Source: Rhizorhabdus dicambivorans
GTDB lineage: Bacteria; Pseudomonadota; Alphaproteobacteria; Sphingomonadales; Sphingomonadaceae
Assembly (NCBI RefSeq): GCF_002355275.1
Contig: NZ_CP023451.1
Location: forward strand, 1-64,000
DNA length: 64,000 nt
Reading direction: 5' to 3'
Positions 36,769 to 44,804 of this stretch are shown in pieces (the first letter of the stretch is position 1; the number at the start of each line of letters is the position of its first letter). The position numbers and the translations under genes are program-made. Below the pieces are notes generated by a model. It was not told the origin of the DNA and did no database searches. It was given only the letters and a program-made list of their open reading frames with translations.

Positions 36769-37341
36769 ATGAAAATCGGTTACGCCCGCGTATCGACCGC
36801 CGAGCAGAACCTGGACCTCCAGCGTGATGCGCTGAAGGCTGCCGGCTGCGAGAAGGTCATCACCGACAAGGCCTCCGGGGCGACTGCCGCTCGCCCTGGA
36901 TTGGAAAAGGTGAAGGAGCTGCTTCGCGCCGGCGACACACTGGTGGTCTGGCGCCTCGACAGGCTCGGCCGCTCGCTCCGTGATCTGATCGGATGGATGA
37001 CCTACCTCGACGAGGAAAAGGTCGGGCTGCTGAGCCTGCACGAGGCGATCGACACGACCACCACGTCGGGCAAGCTTACCTTCCACCTGTTCGGGGCATT
37101 GGCGGAGTTCGAGCGCAACCTGATCCGCGAGCGGACCCAGGCCGGTCTCACCGCAGCCCGCGCTCGCGGCAAGAAGGGTGGCCGGCCGGCCGCACTCGGC
37201 AAGGACAAGCGCGACCTGCCCGTCAGGCTCTACCACGAGAACACGATGCCGATCGCCAAGATTTGCTCGATGCTCGGCATCTCCAAGCCAAAACTCTACG
37301 CCTATGTGCGATCGGCCGAGACCAAGCCGGTAGCCGCGTAG
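36769..37341 (+). CDS. tniR: Serine resolvase (TniR/BinR-like)
   Basis: A 190-residue serine recombinase. The catalytic serine is Ser9 in KIGYARVSTAEQN, with DKASGATAARPGL, WRLDRLGRSL and FHLFGALAEFERNLIRERT completing the resolvase domain. A C-terminal helix-turn-helix (PIAKICSMLGISKPKLYAYV) is intact. It should resolve cointegrates formed by the TniA/TniB element. It is divergent from tniA and ends 11 bases before the right terminal repeat. There is no disruption, so resolution could remain functional even though the transposase is split. Confidence 0.92.
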   Translation: MKIGYARVSTAEQNLDLQRDALKAAGCEKVITDKASGATAARPGLEKVKELLRAGDTLVVWRLDRLGRSLRDLIGWMTYLDEEKVGLLSLHEAIDTTTTSGKLTFHLFGALAEFERNLIRERTQAGLTAARARGKKGGRPAALGKDKRDLPVRLYHENTMPIAKICSMLGISKPKLYAYVRSAETKPVAA

Positions 37342-37352
37342 CGACGCTCGCC

Positions 37353-37399
37353 GACAAATAGCGCGATCAGAATGCCGCCACTTAGCGCGAGCGTTTACA
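37353..37399 (-). repeat. Terminal inverted repeat, right end of Tni element
   Basis: The mate of 32668-32714, with 45 of 47 bases matching in inverted orientation. Just outside both ends the sequence GGTCCCGATC also occurs in inverted orientation at different distances, which may point to rearrangement of the flanks. Confidence 0.85.
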
Positions 37400-37532
37400 C
37401 CGTTCGCGGTCCCGATCGGCCCAGCGTCCCCCGGAACCGTTCGTTATCGGGAAGGCATCTAAGCGGTCTGCACCATCCTTCATCTAAAGTTCTCCAAGCG
37501 CTTCTGAGGATTTTCGGGCGCACCAAAAGCAC

Positions 37533-37563
37533 TTGCTCCTCCAGTGGCTGGAGCATGTAACCG
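37533..37563 (+). promoter_or_regulatory. MerR-type promoter upstream of the aspartyl-protease gene
   Basis: TTGCTC (-35) and TAACCG (-10) are separated by 19 bases containing the perfect dyad CTCCAG-TGG-CTGGAG. Over-long 19-bp spacing with a central dyad is the hallmark of MerR-activated promoters. It lies 68 bases before ATG 37631. The half-site CTGGAG recurs in the promoter at 39284, so the MerR protein at 38.8 kb probably controls both. Confidence 0.65.
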
Positions 37564-37630
37564 CAATTTGCTCTCCTGCGGACGGGGGGCTGGAGGTGGC
37601 TTTTTGACGGCCCGTGTTGAAGCAATCGGT

Positions 37631-38833
37631 ATGTCTCGACGCTCATTAGTGGCGCGGCTGGTGGCCTGTGGAACCGGCTTGGTGCTCGGTTCTCCAACGC
37701 TCGCGCGACAGACTTCCCGGTCTGCGGGCTCGTGGAACTTCGGTGCGGCTCACCTCGAATGGGAGCCGCTGGAAGTCGGCACGGGTGATACCCTCCTTGT
37801 TTCGGCACAAGTGCGCGGAGTGCCGGTGCGGGCGGTGCTCGACAGTGGCAGCGGCGCGTCGATCATGAGCACGGCGCTCGCGGCGAAGCTCGGCTTGAAC
37901 GATGGTGAGCGGCGCATGATTAGCGGGCTGAGCGCCAAGGCCCCGGTGCTGCTGGTCCGCGACATCGACGTACAGCTCGCCCGCGAAACCCGTCGCTTAC
38001 CCTTTGCCGTCGTTGGTGATCTGAGTTCAGTGTCGGCGGCCTTCGGACGACCGATCGATATCCTCCTCGGTGCCGATATGTTCACGGGTAGCTGCATCGC
38101 GCTCGATTTCGCGAAAAGGCGTATGGCGGTCGTCAAGTCAGGCACGTTTCTCGCCGGTCCCGACTGGCGCGCTGTCGCGCTCGGGCGCGGTGCCAAGCAG
38201 GAGCTGTTCATTCGAGCTTCCGTCTCGGGTTTGCCTCCCGTGCCCTTGATGATCGATCTTGGCAGCTCGGCCGCGCTGATGCTCTCGTCGGCCTATGCCC
38301 GCGATCAAGGGCTGTTGAACGGGAAGCTCGTCTCGACCGCGGCGATCGGCGGCGTCGATGGTGTGCGTATCAACGATGCTTTCACGATCCAGAACATCAA
38401 CATCGAAGGGCTTGGCGTCTCGAACGTCCCCACACTCGGGATGAGAGCTTGGCTCTCCACCAGCACGGTTGGCAATGTCGGCCTACCGCTGATCGCTCAA
38501 TTCGACGTGGTGTTCGACGTGACCGCCGGATTCGTGTGGCTCCGGCCACTCGGTCCTCGTCGTCGCCTGCCGATGCTGAAGGACCGTAGCGGCCTTGGCC
38601 TCGCAGCCTCACCAACGGCGCTCACCGTTGTTCATGTGGCGGCGAACAGTCCCGCGGAAAAGGCTGGCTGGGCGGTCGGCGACCGGATCGTGGCGGTGAA
38701 CGGCCATTCGATCGATGCGAACTATACGCGTGGGGAGCTCTGGCAAGTGCGCTCCCGGCCTGCTGGCACCCTCGTAAAGCTGACGATGGCCTCGGGTGAT
38801 GTGCGCGAGCTCAGGCTGGCCGATTATTATTGA
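37631..38833 (+). CDS. Secreted retropepsin-like aspartyl protease with PDZ domain
   Basis: A 400-residue exported protein. Residues 1-27 look like a signal peptide (LVARLVACGTGLVLGSP). Two aspartyl-protease-like halves follow: AVLDSGSGASIM with Asp71 (DSG), and PLMIDLGSSAALML with Asp209 (DLG, lacking the usual second-position Ser/Thr). ILLGADM and VGLPLI match the flap-strand patterns. A PDZ domain ends the protein (about 310-395; VAANSPAEKAGWAVGDRIVAV). It is probably periplasmic. ATG 37631 is preferred over longer frames because the signal peptide starts there. The MerR-type promoter upstream suggests metal-responsive expression. Its 3' end overlaps the oppositely oriented merR-like gene by 7 bases. 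Substrate and role in metal response are unknown. Confidence 0.75.
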   Translation: MSRRSLVARLVACGTGLVLGSPTLARQTSRSAGSWNFGAAHLEWEPLEVGTGDTLLVSAQVRGVPVRAVLDSGSGASIMSTALAAKLGLNDGERRMISGLSAKAPVLLVRDIDVQLARETRRLPFAVVGDLSSVSAAFGRPIDILLGADMFTGSCIALDFAKRRMAVVKSGTFLAGPDWRAVALGRGAKQELFIRASVSGLPPVPLMIDLGSSAALMLSSAYARDQGLLNGKLVSTAAIGGVDGVRINDAFTIQNINIEGLGVSNVPTLGMRAWLSTSTVGNVGLPLIAQFDVVFDVTAGFVWLRPLGPRRRLPMLKDRSGLGLAASPTALTVVHVAANSPAEKAGWAVGDRIVAVNGHSIDANYTRGELWQVRSRPAGTLVKLTMASGDVRELRLADYY

Positions 38834-39246
38834 TCGGCTTGAGGGTGGCCTTTGCCGATCGCCTTCATGATCCGACAATCGGCCATGCGCGCCTTGGTGC
38901 AGCTCTGGCTGAGCATTGCCAACTCATCCCGCAACACCGCGAGTTGCGCCAGTCTCTCCTCCACATCCTTGAGGTGCTGAGCAGCGATAGCTGAGGCGGC
39001 ACCACAATCCTGGTCCGGGTTCTGCGCCAGCCCCATCAACGAACGGATCTCGTCGACGGAGAAGCCAAGCCGGCGACCGTTGCGGATGAAGTGCAAACGC
39101 TCAATGTCACTGGCATCGTAGGTTCTGCGACCCGACGCCGTGCGAGGGGCGGATCGGAGCAACCCGATCGACTCATAAAAGCGGATCGTCGTCACCTTCG
39201 TCGAGGTCTCGCTGGCGAGCTGCCCAATCATCACCGGCTTCATCAT
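38827..39246 (-). CDS. MerR-family metal-responsive regulator
   Basis: A 139-residue MerR-family activator. The N-terminal winged helix has MIGQLASETSTKVTTIRFYE and the wing SGRRTYDASDIERLHFIRNG. A dimerisation helix follows (AAQHLKDVEERLAQLAVLRD), then a cysteine-bearing tail (SQSCTKARMADCRIMKAIG) plus Cys near residue 79, resembling CadR/ZntR/PbrR-type metal sites. The start is ATG 39246 or the adjacent ATG 39243, behind AAGGA; a much longer in-frame extension is rejected because it runs across the divergent transporter gene. It is divergent from the CDF transporter with a MerR-type promoter between, and convergent with the protease gene. Zn, Cd, Co or Pb are possible; the metal cannot be fixed by reading. 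Confidence 0.88.
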   Translation of the reverse strand: MMKPVMIGQLASETSTKVTTIRFYESIGLLRSAPRTASGRRTYDASDIERLHFIRNGRRLGFSVDEIRSLMGLAQNPDQDCGAASAIAAQHLKDVEERLAQLAVLRDELAMLSQSCTKARMADCRIMKAIGKGHPQADQ

Positions 39247-39283
39247 GCCATCCTTGCTTATGCGAACGTGTCGCACATTTCGC

Positions 39284-39314
39284 TTGCTTCTACAGCGACT
39301 GGAGGTGGTAAGGA
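39284..39314 (+). promoter_or_regulatory. MerR-type promoter of the metal operon
   Basis: TTGCTT and TAAGGA are separated by 19 bases with the dyad CTACAG-CGA-CTGGAG. The -10 box ends 7 bases before ATG 39322, so a transcript would be leaderless or nearly so, unless the -10 assignment is off. The right half-site equals that of the promoter at 37533. Confidence 0.5.
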
Positions 39315-39321
39315 AGGCCGC

Positions 39322-39948
39322 ATGAATGCTTCTACCGAAAGCTGCGGGTGCCACGGGGAGCCCGCGCGCGCGCAAACCGATCCGGCCTATCGCCGTGCGC
39401 TGCTGACCGTCGTGGTGCTCAACCTCGGCTTCGGAGTCGCCGAGCTGTTCGGCGGGTTCATCGCCGATAGCCAAGCGCTGAAAGCGGATTCCCTCGATTT
39501 TCTCGGGGACGGGTCGATCAGCCTTATCGGTCTTCTCGCGCTTGCCTGGTCCGCACGGGCGAGGGCAAAGGTCGCGCTGACGCAGGGGTTGTTTCTCGGT
39601 GCGCTTGGCGTGGGCGTAATCGGTTTCGCGATTTGGCGCGCCCTGAACGCAACCGCGCCCGATGCCGAACTGATGGGCACAATCGGCGTTGTCGCGCTCG
39701 CGATCAATGTCGTGTCCGCCTTGGTGCTTGCGCGTTTCCGGGAAGGGGACGCCAATGTTCGCGCGATCTGGCTGTTCAGCCGCAACGACGCGCTCGCCAA
39801 CGTGGCGGTGATCGCCGCGGCCGGTCTGGTGGCGTGGACAGGAAGCGCCTGGCCGGACCTCGCCGTCGCCGGCCTCATCGCCCTCCTGTTCCTCCACTCC
39901 GCTTATGAAATCGTCACTGGCGCTCGGCGCGAATTGGGAGAGCGGTAG
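39322..39948 (+). CDS. CDF-type cation transporter
   Basis: A 208-residue membrane protein with the cation diffusion facilitator transmembrane domain but without the usual C-terminal cytoplasmic domain. The first metal site lies in LKADSLDFLGDGSISLIG (D-x-x-x-D pattern, about residues 57-74), the second in WLFSRNDALANVAVIAAAG. Six helices are visible. The N-terminus has a CGCH motif (STESCGCHGEP) that could bind metal. It likely exports Zn, Co or Cd. It is divergent from the merR-like gene, and its stop overlaps the GTG of the FTR1 gene. ATG 39322 is set by GGAAGG before it. Confidence 0.88.
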   Translation: MNASTESCGCHGEPARAQTDPAYRRALLTVVVLNLGFGVAELFGGFIADSQALKADSLDFLGDGSISLIGLLALAWSARARAKVALTQGLFLGALGVGVIGFAIWRALNATAPDAELMGTIGVVALAINVVSALVLARFREGDANVRAIWLFSRNDALANVAVIAAAGLVAWTGSAWPDLAVAGLIALLFLHSAYEIVTGARRELGER

Positions 39949-41915
39949 TGCGTCTGCTCGCGTTGATCCGGGCAATGCTCTCGTTGCGGCTGCTCTCCGC
40001 GCTCGCGGCGCTGCTGATCCCTGCTGCGGCAATCGCCGAACCCGGCGACGTGCAAACCGCATGGCGGCTGCTCGACTATATGGCCGTCGATTATGGCGGC
40101 GCGGTCGCCAACGGTCGGATCAAGAGCACGTCGGAATATGCCGAGATGACGGAGTTCGCCGCGTCGGTCTCGACACGGCTTCAGGGCCTGCCGGCGAAGC
40201 CGGAGCGTCAAGCCCTCATCCAGCGGGCTGCCAACCTCCAGGCGGTGATCGCGGAAAAGGGACCGACTGAACAGGTGGCAACATTGGCGCACGGGCTCGC
40301 GGCCGATCTGTTGCGCGCCTACCCGGTGCCGCTCGCGCCCGATAAGGCTCCGAACCTCGTCTCCAGCGATGCACTGTTCCGACAATCCTGCGCGTCCTGC
40401 CACGGGATGACGGGCAACGGCCGTGGCCCTGACGCCGCCAAGCTCGCTACGCCCCCGATTGCTTTCACCGATGCCGAGCGCGCGCGCCAGCGCAGCGTGT
40501 TCGCGCTCTATCAGGTGGTGACGCAAGGCATCGACGGGACCGCGATGCAGAGCTTCGCCGATCTGCCCAACGATCAGCGCTGGGCGTTAGCATTCCGAGC
40601 CGGGAGCTTCGCCTTCACGGATGCGCAGGCGCGCGAAGGCGAGCGGCTTTGGAAATCCGACCCGACCCTTCGCCGGCGCATTCCGGACCTGAAAACCCTG
40701 GTCGCGCTCACCCCGGCCGCGCTCGGCGCGGCGATCGGCGACGCCAAGGCTGACCCAGTGCTCGCGTTCCTGCGTCGTCATCCCGAACAGGTGATACAAC
40801 AGGCTCCCGGCTCGCTCGCGGTCGCCCGCGCCAAACTCGCCGAAAGCGTGGCGGCTGCGCGGCGCGGCGATGCGCGCATGGCGAAAGAGCTGGCGCTGTC
40901 GGCCTATCTCGATGGGTTCGAGCCGATCGAGCCAACACTCACCGCGCGCGACGCGACGCTGATGGGTCGAATCGAGGGCGCGATGGGGGAGTTCCGCGCC
41001 TCGATCGACCGGGGCGCGTCGCCCGATGATCTCGCGGAGAAGGTCGCAGTACTGGGCGGCCTTTTCGACGATGCGGAAGCGGCGCTCGCGCCTGATGCCG
41101 CCACCGAAGCGTCCACGTTCCTGGGCGCGTTCACGATCCTGCTGCGTGAAGGGCTCGAAGCCCTGCTCATCGTTGTCGCCATGATCGCGTTCCTGCGTAA
41201 AGCCGAGCGCGGCGAGGCGCTGCGGTACGTGCATGGCGGCTGGGTCAGCGCGATCATCGCGGGCGGGATCACCTGGGCGGTCGCCACCTATGCGATCGGG
41301 ATCAGCGGTGCGAGCCGGGAGCTGACGGAAGGGTTTGGCTCGCTGTTCGCCGCGGTCGTGCTGCTCTCGGTCGGGATTTGGATGCACGGCAAGGCGCAGG
41401 CCGATCAGTGGCAGCGCTATATTCGCGAGAAGATGTCGCGGGCGCTCTCGGGCGGGTCGGGCTGGTTCCTGTTCGGGCTGGCGTTCGTCGTAGTTTATCG
41501 CGAGGTCTTCGAGACGATCCTGTTCTATGCCGCGCTTTCGGCGCAAGGTGACAACGGGATGCTTCTCGCGGGGGCCGGGTCGGCGATTGGACTGCTCAGC
41601 CTGATCGCTTGGGCCATGCTTCGCTACAGTCGCAAGCTGCCGATCGCGCAGTTCTTCCGCTATAGCTCCTGGCTCATGGCGGTCCTGACCGTCGTGCTGG
41701 CGGGTAAAGGCGTCGCCGCGCTCCAGGAAGCCGGCCTTATCAACATCGCACCGCTCGCGGACGTGCCACGGCTGTCGATGCTCGGCGTGTTTCCCACTTG
41801 GCAATCGGTGCTGGCGCAACTCCTGATGGCGGTCGCCATTGCGGTCGGGTTCGCCTGGAACGGGCGCGACCGATCCCGCTCGGGTTCCGGCTCAGTGACC
41901 CTTGGTTCGAATTAG
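39948..41915 (+). CDS. Cytochrome c / FTR1-family iron permease fusion
   Basis: A 655-residue protein combining a signal peptide (residues 1-30), a periplasmic cytochrome c domain with heme motif CASCH (148-152), and a C-terminal FTR1 permease with about seven helices. The FTR1 iron-site motifs are REGLEALLIV (near 400) and REVFETILF (near 518). FTR1 permeases take up ferric iron after oxidation of Fe(II) by a partner; the fused cytochrome could supply that electron step. The GTG start overlaps the stop of the CDF gene. Its place in a cation-export operon suggests a link between metal stress and iron supply, or transport of another cation. Confidence 0.9.
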   Translation: MRLLALIRAMLSLRLLSALAALLIPAAAIAEPGDVQTAWRLLDYMAVDYGGAVANGRIKSTSEYAEMTEFAASVSTRLQGLPAKPERQALIQRAANLQAVIAEKGPTEQVATLAHGLAADLLRAYPVPLAPDKAPNLVSSDALFRQSCASCHGMTGNGRGPDAAKLATPPIAFTDAERARQRSVFALYQVVTQGIDGTAMQSFADLPNDQRWALAFRAGSFAFTDAQAREGERLWKSDPTLRRRIPDLKTLVALTPAALGAAIGDAKADPVLAFLRRHPEQVIQQAPGSLAVARAKLAESVAAARRGDARMAKELALSAYLDGFEPIEPTLTARDATLMGRIEGAMGEFRASIDRGASPDDLAEKVAVLGGLFDDAEAALAPDAATEASTFLGAFTILLREGLEALLIVVAMIAFLRKAERGEALRYVHGGWVSAIIAGGITWAVATYAIGISGASRELTEGFGSLFAAVVLLSVGIWMHGKAQADQWQRYIREKMSRALSGGSGWFLFGLAFVVVYREVFETILFYAALSAQGDNGMLLAGAGSAIGLLSLIAWAMLRYSRKLPIAQFFRYSSWLMAVLTVVLAGKGVAALQEAGLINIAPLADVPRLSMLGVFPTWQSVLAQLLMAVAIAVGFAWNGRDRSRSGSGSVTLGSN

Positions 41916-41955
41916 TGCAATGACATGAAAACCCTTCCGTGATAGAGGCAAGCTA

Positions 41956-42285
41956 GTGCGAGCCTTTTTGCCTTTCCTGACATGCCTGATGCTGGTCCTG
42001 ACCAGCTTCTCCGGCATGGCCCATGCCGCCGATCTGGCGGGGGGAAGCATCGCGGGCGTTGAGTTCACGGTCCATACCGCCGGTGACATCGATCAGGTGC
42101 CATCGGACTCGGACAAGAATGTCCCGCATCATCACAATTATTGTCACGGACACGACGTCGGCGCGCCTGCGCGCACGACGATGGAATATACCCCCGTCCT
42201 CACAGTGCCCAAGCCGACAATCTCCGCCTCTGCGTCGCTCGACGGCCGCACCGGCATGGTCCATTTGAGGCCCCCCCAAGCCTGA
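41956..42285 (+). CDS. Small exported His-rich protein
   Basis: A 109-residue protein with a signal peptide (LPFLTCLMLVLTSFSGMAHA, residues 4-23) and a histidine/cysteine cluster HHHNYCHGHD near residues 58-67 that could bind metal in the periplasm. Proteins of this type often precede CzcC in alphaproteobacterial czc operons, but I know no defined function. The start is GTG 41956. The weak ribosome site leaves the start uncertain. The gene lies between the FTR1 gene and czcC on the same strand, with gaps of 40 and 60 bases. Confidence 0.65.
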   Translation: MRAFLPFLTCLMLVLTSFSGMAHAADLAGGSIAGVEFTVHTAGDIDQVPSDSDKNVPHHHNYCHGHDVGAPARTTMEYTPVLTVPKPTISASASLDGRTGMVHLRPPQA

Positions 42286-42345
42286 CGTCCGATTTGGGCG
42301 TGCGTTGGCGCGCCCCTGTCGATCATCGTCAGGAGTCCTATTTTC

Positions 42346-43623
42346 ATGAATCGTATCCTCGCGGCCATGCTGGCCGCAGCGTCTTGCGCCACGATGGCGC
42401 AGGCGCAGGTCGGACCGTCCGCGCCTGTTGCGCAGGATGCGCCGGTCTACACGCTTGACCAAGCGGTCAGTGCAGCGGGCGGTTCGGCCCCTGCTGCGGA
42501 AGCGGCGACAGCTGGAATCGACGCGGCCCGTGCAGGTCGCACAGTCGCCGGCTTGCGGCCCAATCCGGTGGTTCAAGGCCAAGTCGAGAATGTCATCGGC
42601 TCCGGGCCGTATCGGGGGGTCCGCAGCGCGGAAACCACGGTCGGCTTTGCGATCCCGATCGAGCTAGGCGGCAAGCGCGGCGCCCGCGTCGCGGTCGCCA
42701 ATGCGCAATTGTCCCGGGCCGAGATCCAGGCCGCGATCATCGCGGCGGATGTCCGGCTTCAGGTAACGCAGCTCTATGTCGAAGCGGTCGCGGCCGATCG
42801 CCGGGTAATGACAGCCCGCGATCAGGCCCGGATCGCCAGCGATGCGCTGCGGGCCGCGAGCGTTCGCGTGCAGGCAGGGCGGGCATCGCCACTCGAGCAA
42901 CAGCGCGCGGATGTCGCGCGTATCAATGCCGACGCCAATGTGGAGCGGCAGCTTCGCTTGGCCGAGGCGGCCCGCGCCAATCTGGCGCGTCGGATCGGAC
43001 GGCCGATCGACGGCCTGCTCGATGACACGCTGCTCGATCGCCTTCCCGATGTGAACGTCTATGGGCCGTTGGCACCGGTCAACACGACCGGCACACTCGC
43101 GCTGGCGGCAGCCAACGCGGATTTCTCCATTGCCGAAGCCGGCGTGCGGCTCGCGCGCGCCAATCGCGTGCCTGACCTGAACGTCGGGCCGTCGATCCGC
43201 CGCCTGGAAGCGACCAACGACATGGCGGCGGTGTTCAGCGTGTCGATCCCGATCCCGGTGTTCAACAATGGTCGCGCCGCGATTGCGCAGGCGACCGCGC
43301 AGCGGACCCAGGCGGATGCGCAGCGCCGCGTGACCGCGCTCGACATCGAACAGGCGATCACGGACGCGCAGGCGCAGGCGGCCAATGCCGCAACGACGGC
43401 TCGTGCGGCGTCGGGGCCGGCGCTGGCGGCTGCACAGGAGGCCGCCCGCATCGCGCGGATCGGCTATCGCGAGGGCAAGTTCGGCCAGCTCGAATTGCTC
43501 GATGCTGAACGCACGCTCGCCGAAACGCGGGTCGCCGCGATCGACGCGCTTGCCAATTACCAGAATGCCCGCGCGCAAGTGGAGCGACTGACCGCTCGTG
43601 CGCCCAATGGGGGGAATCAGTGA
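42346..43623 (+). CDS. czcC: CzcC-type outer-membrane efflux protein
   Basis: A 425-residue TolC-family outer-membrane factor. A signal peptide covers about residues 1-20 (AAMLAAASCATMAQAQ). The paired helical repeats are rich in A, R and Q, with GFAIPIELGGKRGARVAVAN and VSIPIPVFNNGRAAIAQATA, segments typical of CzcC/CusC-like proteins. It should form the outer duct for the CzcB/CzcA pump. ATG 42346 follows CAGGAG. The stop overlaps the ATG of czcB (ATGA), so the two are coupled. The protein is complete. Confidence 0.9.
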   Translation: MNRILAAMLAAASCATMAQAQVGPSAPVAQDAPVYTLDQAVSAAGGSAPAAEAATAGIDAARAGRTVAGLRPNPVVQGQVENVIGSGPYRGVRSAETTVGFAIPIELGGKRGARVAVANAQLSRAEIQAAIIAADVRLQVTQLYVEAVAADRRVMTARDQARIASDALRAASVRVQAGRASPLEQQRADVARINADANVERQLRLAEAARANLARRIGRPIDGLLDDTLLDRLPDVNVYGPLAPVNTTGTLALAAANADFSIAEAGVRLARANRVPDLNVGPSIRRLEATNDMAAVFSVSIPIPVFNNGRAAIAQATAQRTQADAQRRVTALDIEQAITDAQAQAANAATTARAASGPALAAAQEAARIARIGYREGKFGQLELLDAERTLAETRVAAIDALANYQNARAQVERLTARAPNGGNQ

Positions 43624-44801
43624 TGAAGAGCTTTTATCTCGCGGGCGCGGCGTCGCTCGCCCTGCTCTTGGCTGCCTGCGGCGGCAAGGATGGCGGAAAC
43701 GAGGCAACTGCCGAAGGCGCAGCTGCCAATGAGACGGCAGCGGGCACGGAAAAGGGCGGTGCTGAAGGCGGTCATGCCGGTGAAGGCGTCGTCACATTGG
43801 GTGCCGACCAGATCGCCACAGCGGGCGTCCAGGTCGGACGGCCGATCATCGGCGGGGCCGGGACGATCGAGCTGCCCGCGATCATCGAGGGCGACCCACA
43901 GGGAACGCAGGTCGTCTCGGCCGCAATTGCGGGACGCGTGGTCGCGCTCACCCGTAACCTCGGCCAATCGGTCGGACGCGGCCAGACCATTGCGGTCATC
44001 GAAAGCCGCGAGGCGGCGCAGATCAAGGGCGAGGTCGAGGCGGCGCGGGCGCGGCTTCAGCTCGCTAATTCGAACCTCGCGCGCGAACAGCGGCTGTTCG
44101 CGCAGAGAGTCTCCCCTGAACAGGATCTGATCGCCGCCCGCACAGCGGCGACGGAGGCGCGGATCGCCCTGACGCAGGCGCAGAGCATGGTTTCGGCGGC
44201 GGGTGTCGGCGGCGGCGGGCTCAACCGGCTCGGCATTGCCGCGCCGATCTCGGGCCAGATCATTGCGCGCCCCGTGACGCTGGGACAAACGGTCGCGGCG
44301 GATGCCGAACTCTATCGCATCGCCAACCTGAGCCAGGTGTCGATCGCGCTTAATCTCAAGCCCGAGGATGCGGGCCGGGTGCGTCCCGGCAATACGGTGC
44401 TGGTGAAGGCGGCAGGCCGTCAGGCGACCGCCCGCGTGACCTTCGTGTCGCCGGCGCTTGATCCGCAGACGCGGCTCGTGCCTGCGCTCGCCACCCTCGA
44501 CAATCGCGGTGGCGAATGGCGGGTCGGCGAGCCTGTGACGGCAGCCGTGCAGCTCACGGGCAGCGGCGGGAGCGGGGCGGTCCGCGTGCCGACGACGGCG
44601 GTCCAGAGTTTCGAGGGCAAGTCGGTCGTGTTCGTGCGCACGCCCACCGGCTTCAAGGCGACCCCGGTCCAGCTCGGCGATGCGTCGGGCGACACGGTGA
44701 TCGTCCGGTCGGGCCTGACCGGCAACGAACAGATCGCCACCACCGGAAGTTTCACGCTCAAGGCCGAGATCGGCAAGGGCGAAGCGAGCCACGAGGATTA
44801 A
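43623..44801 (+). CDS. czcB: CzcB-type RND periplasmic adaptor
   Basis: A 392-residue membrane-fusion lipoprotein. The lipobox LLLAAC puts the acylated Cys near residue 19. The lipoyl half-motifs are in AAIAGRVVALTRNLGQSVG and IAAPISGQIIARPVTLGQTV, with an alpha-hairpin between them, and a C-terminal KTVVFV-like beta domain follows. The N-terminal region after the Cys is rich in G, E and A and has a single GGHAGEG patch. It bridges CzcA and CzcC. ATG 43623 overlaps the czcC stop, and czcA begins 3 bases after this stop. Confidence 0.9.
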   Translation: MKSFYLAGAASLALLLAACGGKDGGNEATAEGAAANETAAGTEKGGAEGGHAGEGVVTLGADQIATAGVQVGRPIIGGAGTIELPAIIEGDPQGTQVVSAAIAGRVVALTRNLGQSVGRGQTIAVIESREAAQIKGEVEAARARLQLANSNLAREQRLFAQRVSPEQDLIAARTAATEARIALTQAQSMVSAAGVGGGGLNRLGIAAPISGQIIARPVTLGQTVAADAELYRIANLSQVSIALNLKPEDAGRVRPGNTVLVKAAGRQATARVTFVSPALDPQTRLVPALATLDNRGGEWRVGEPVTAAVQLTGSGGSGAVRVPTTAVQSFEGKSVVFVRTPTGFKATPVQLGDASGDTVIVRSGLTGNEQIATTGSFTLKAEIGKGEASHED

Positions 44802-44804
44802 GCC

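Larger units (their letters stand above)
32668..37399. mobile_element. TniA-TniB-resolvase (Tn552/Tn402-like) element, interrupted by IS110
   Basis: A 4,732-bp element (3,073 bp without the inserted IS110) bounded by 47-bp inverted repeats beginning TGTAAACGCTCGCGCTAA. It carries tniB and tniA leftward and a serine resolvase rightward. There is no tniQ, which is closer to the Tn552 layout than to Tn402/Tn5053. The flanking 5 bp differ (ATCTG left, CCGTT right), so there is no clear target duplication. It begins 107 bp from the start of a Tn3 tnpA, where a res site would lie. Confidence 0.8.

Noticed and set aside
32663..37404. Target duplication of the Tni element
   Set aside because: Left flank ATCTG and right flank CCGTT do not match; no 5- or 6-base duplication was found.
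38827..40062. 411-codon leftward frame ending in the MerR-like protein
   Set aside because: Only the last 139 codons match MerR; the extension lies opposite the CDF and FTR1 genes and has no motifs.
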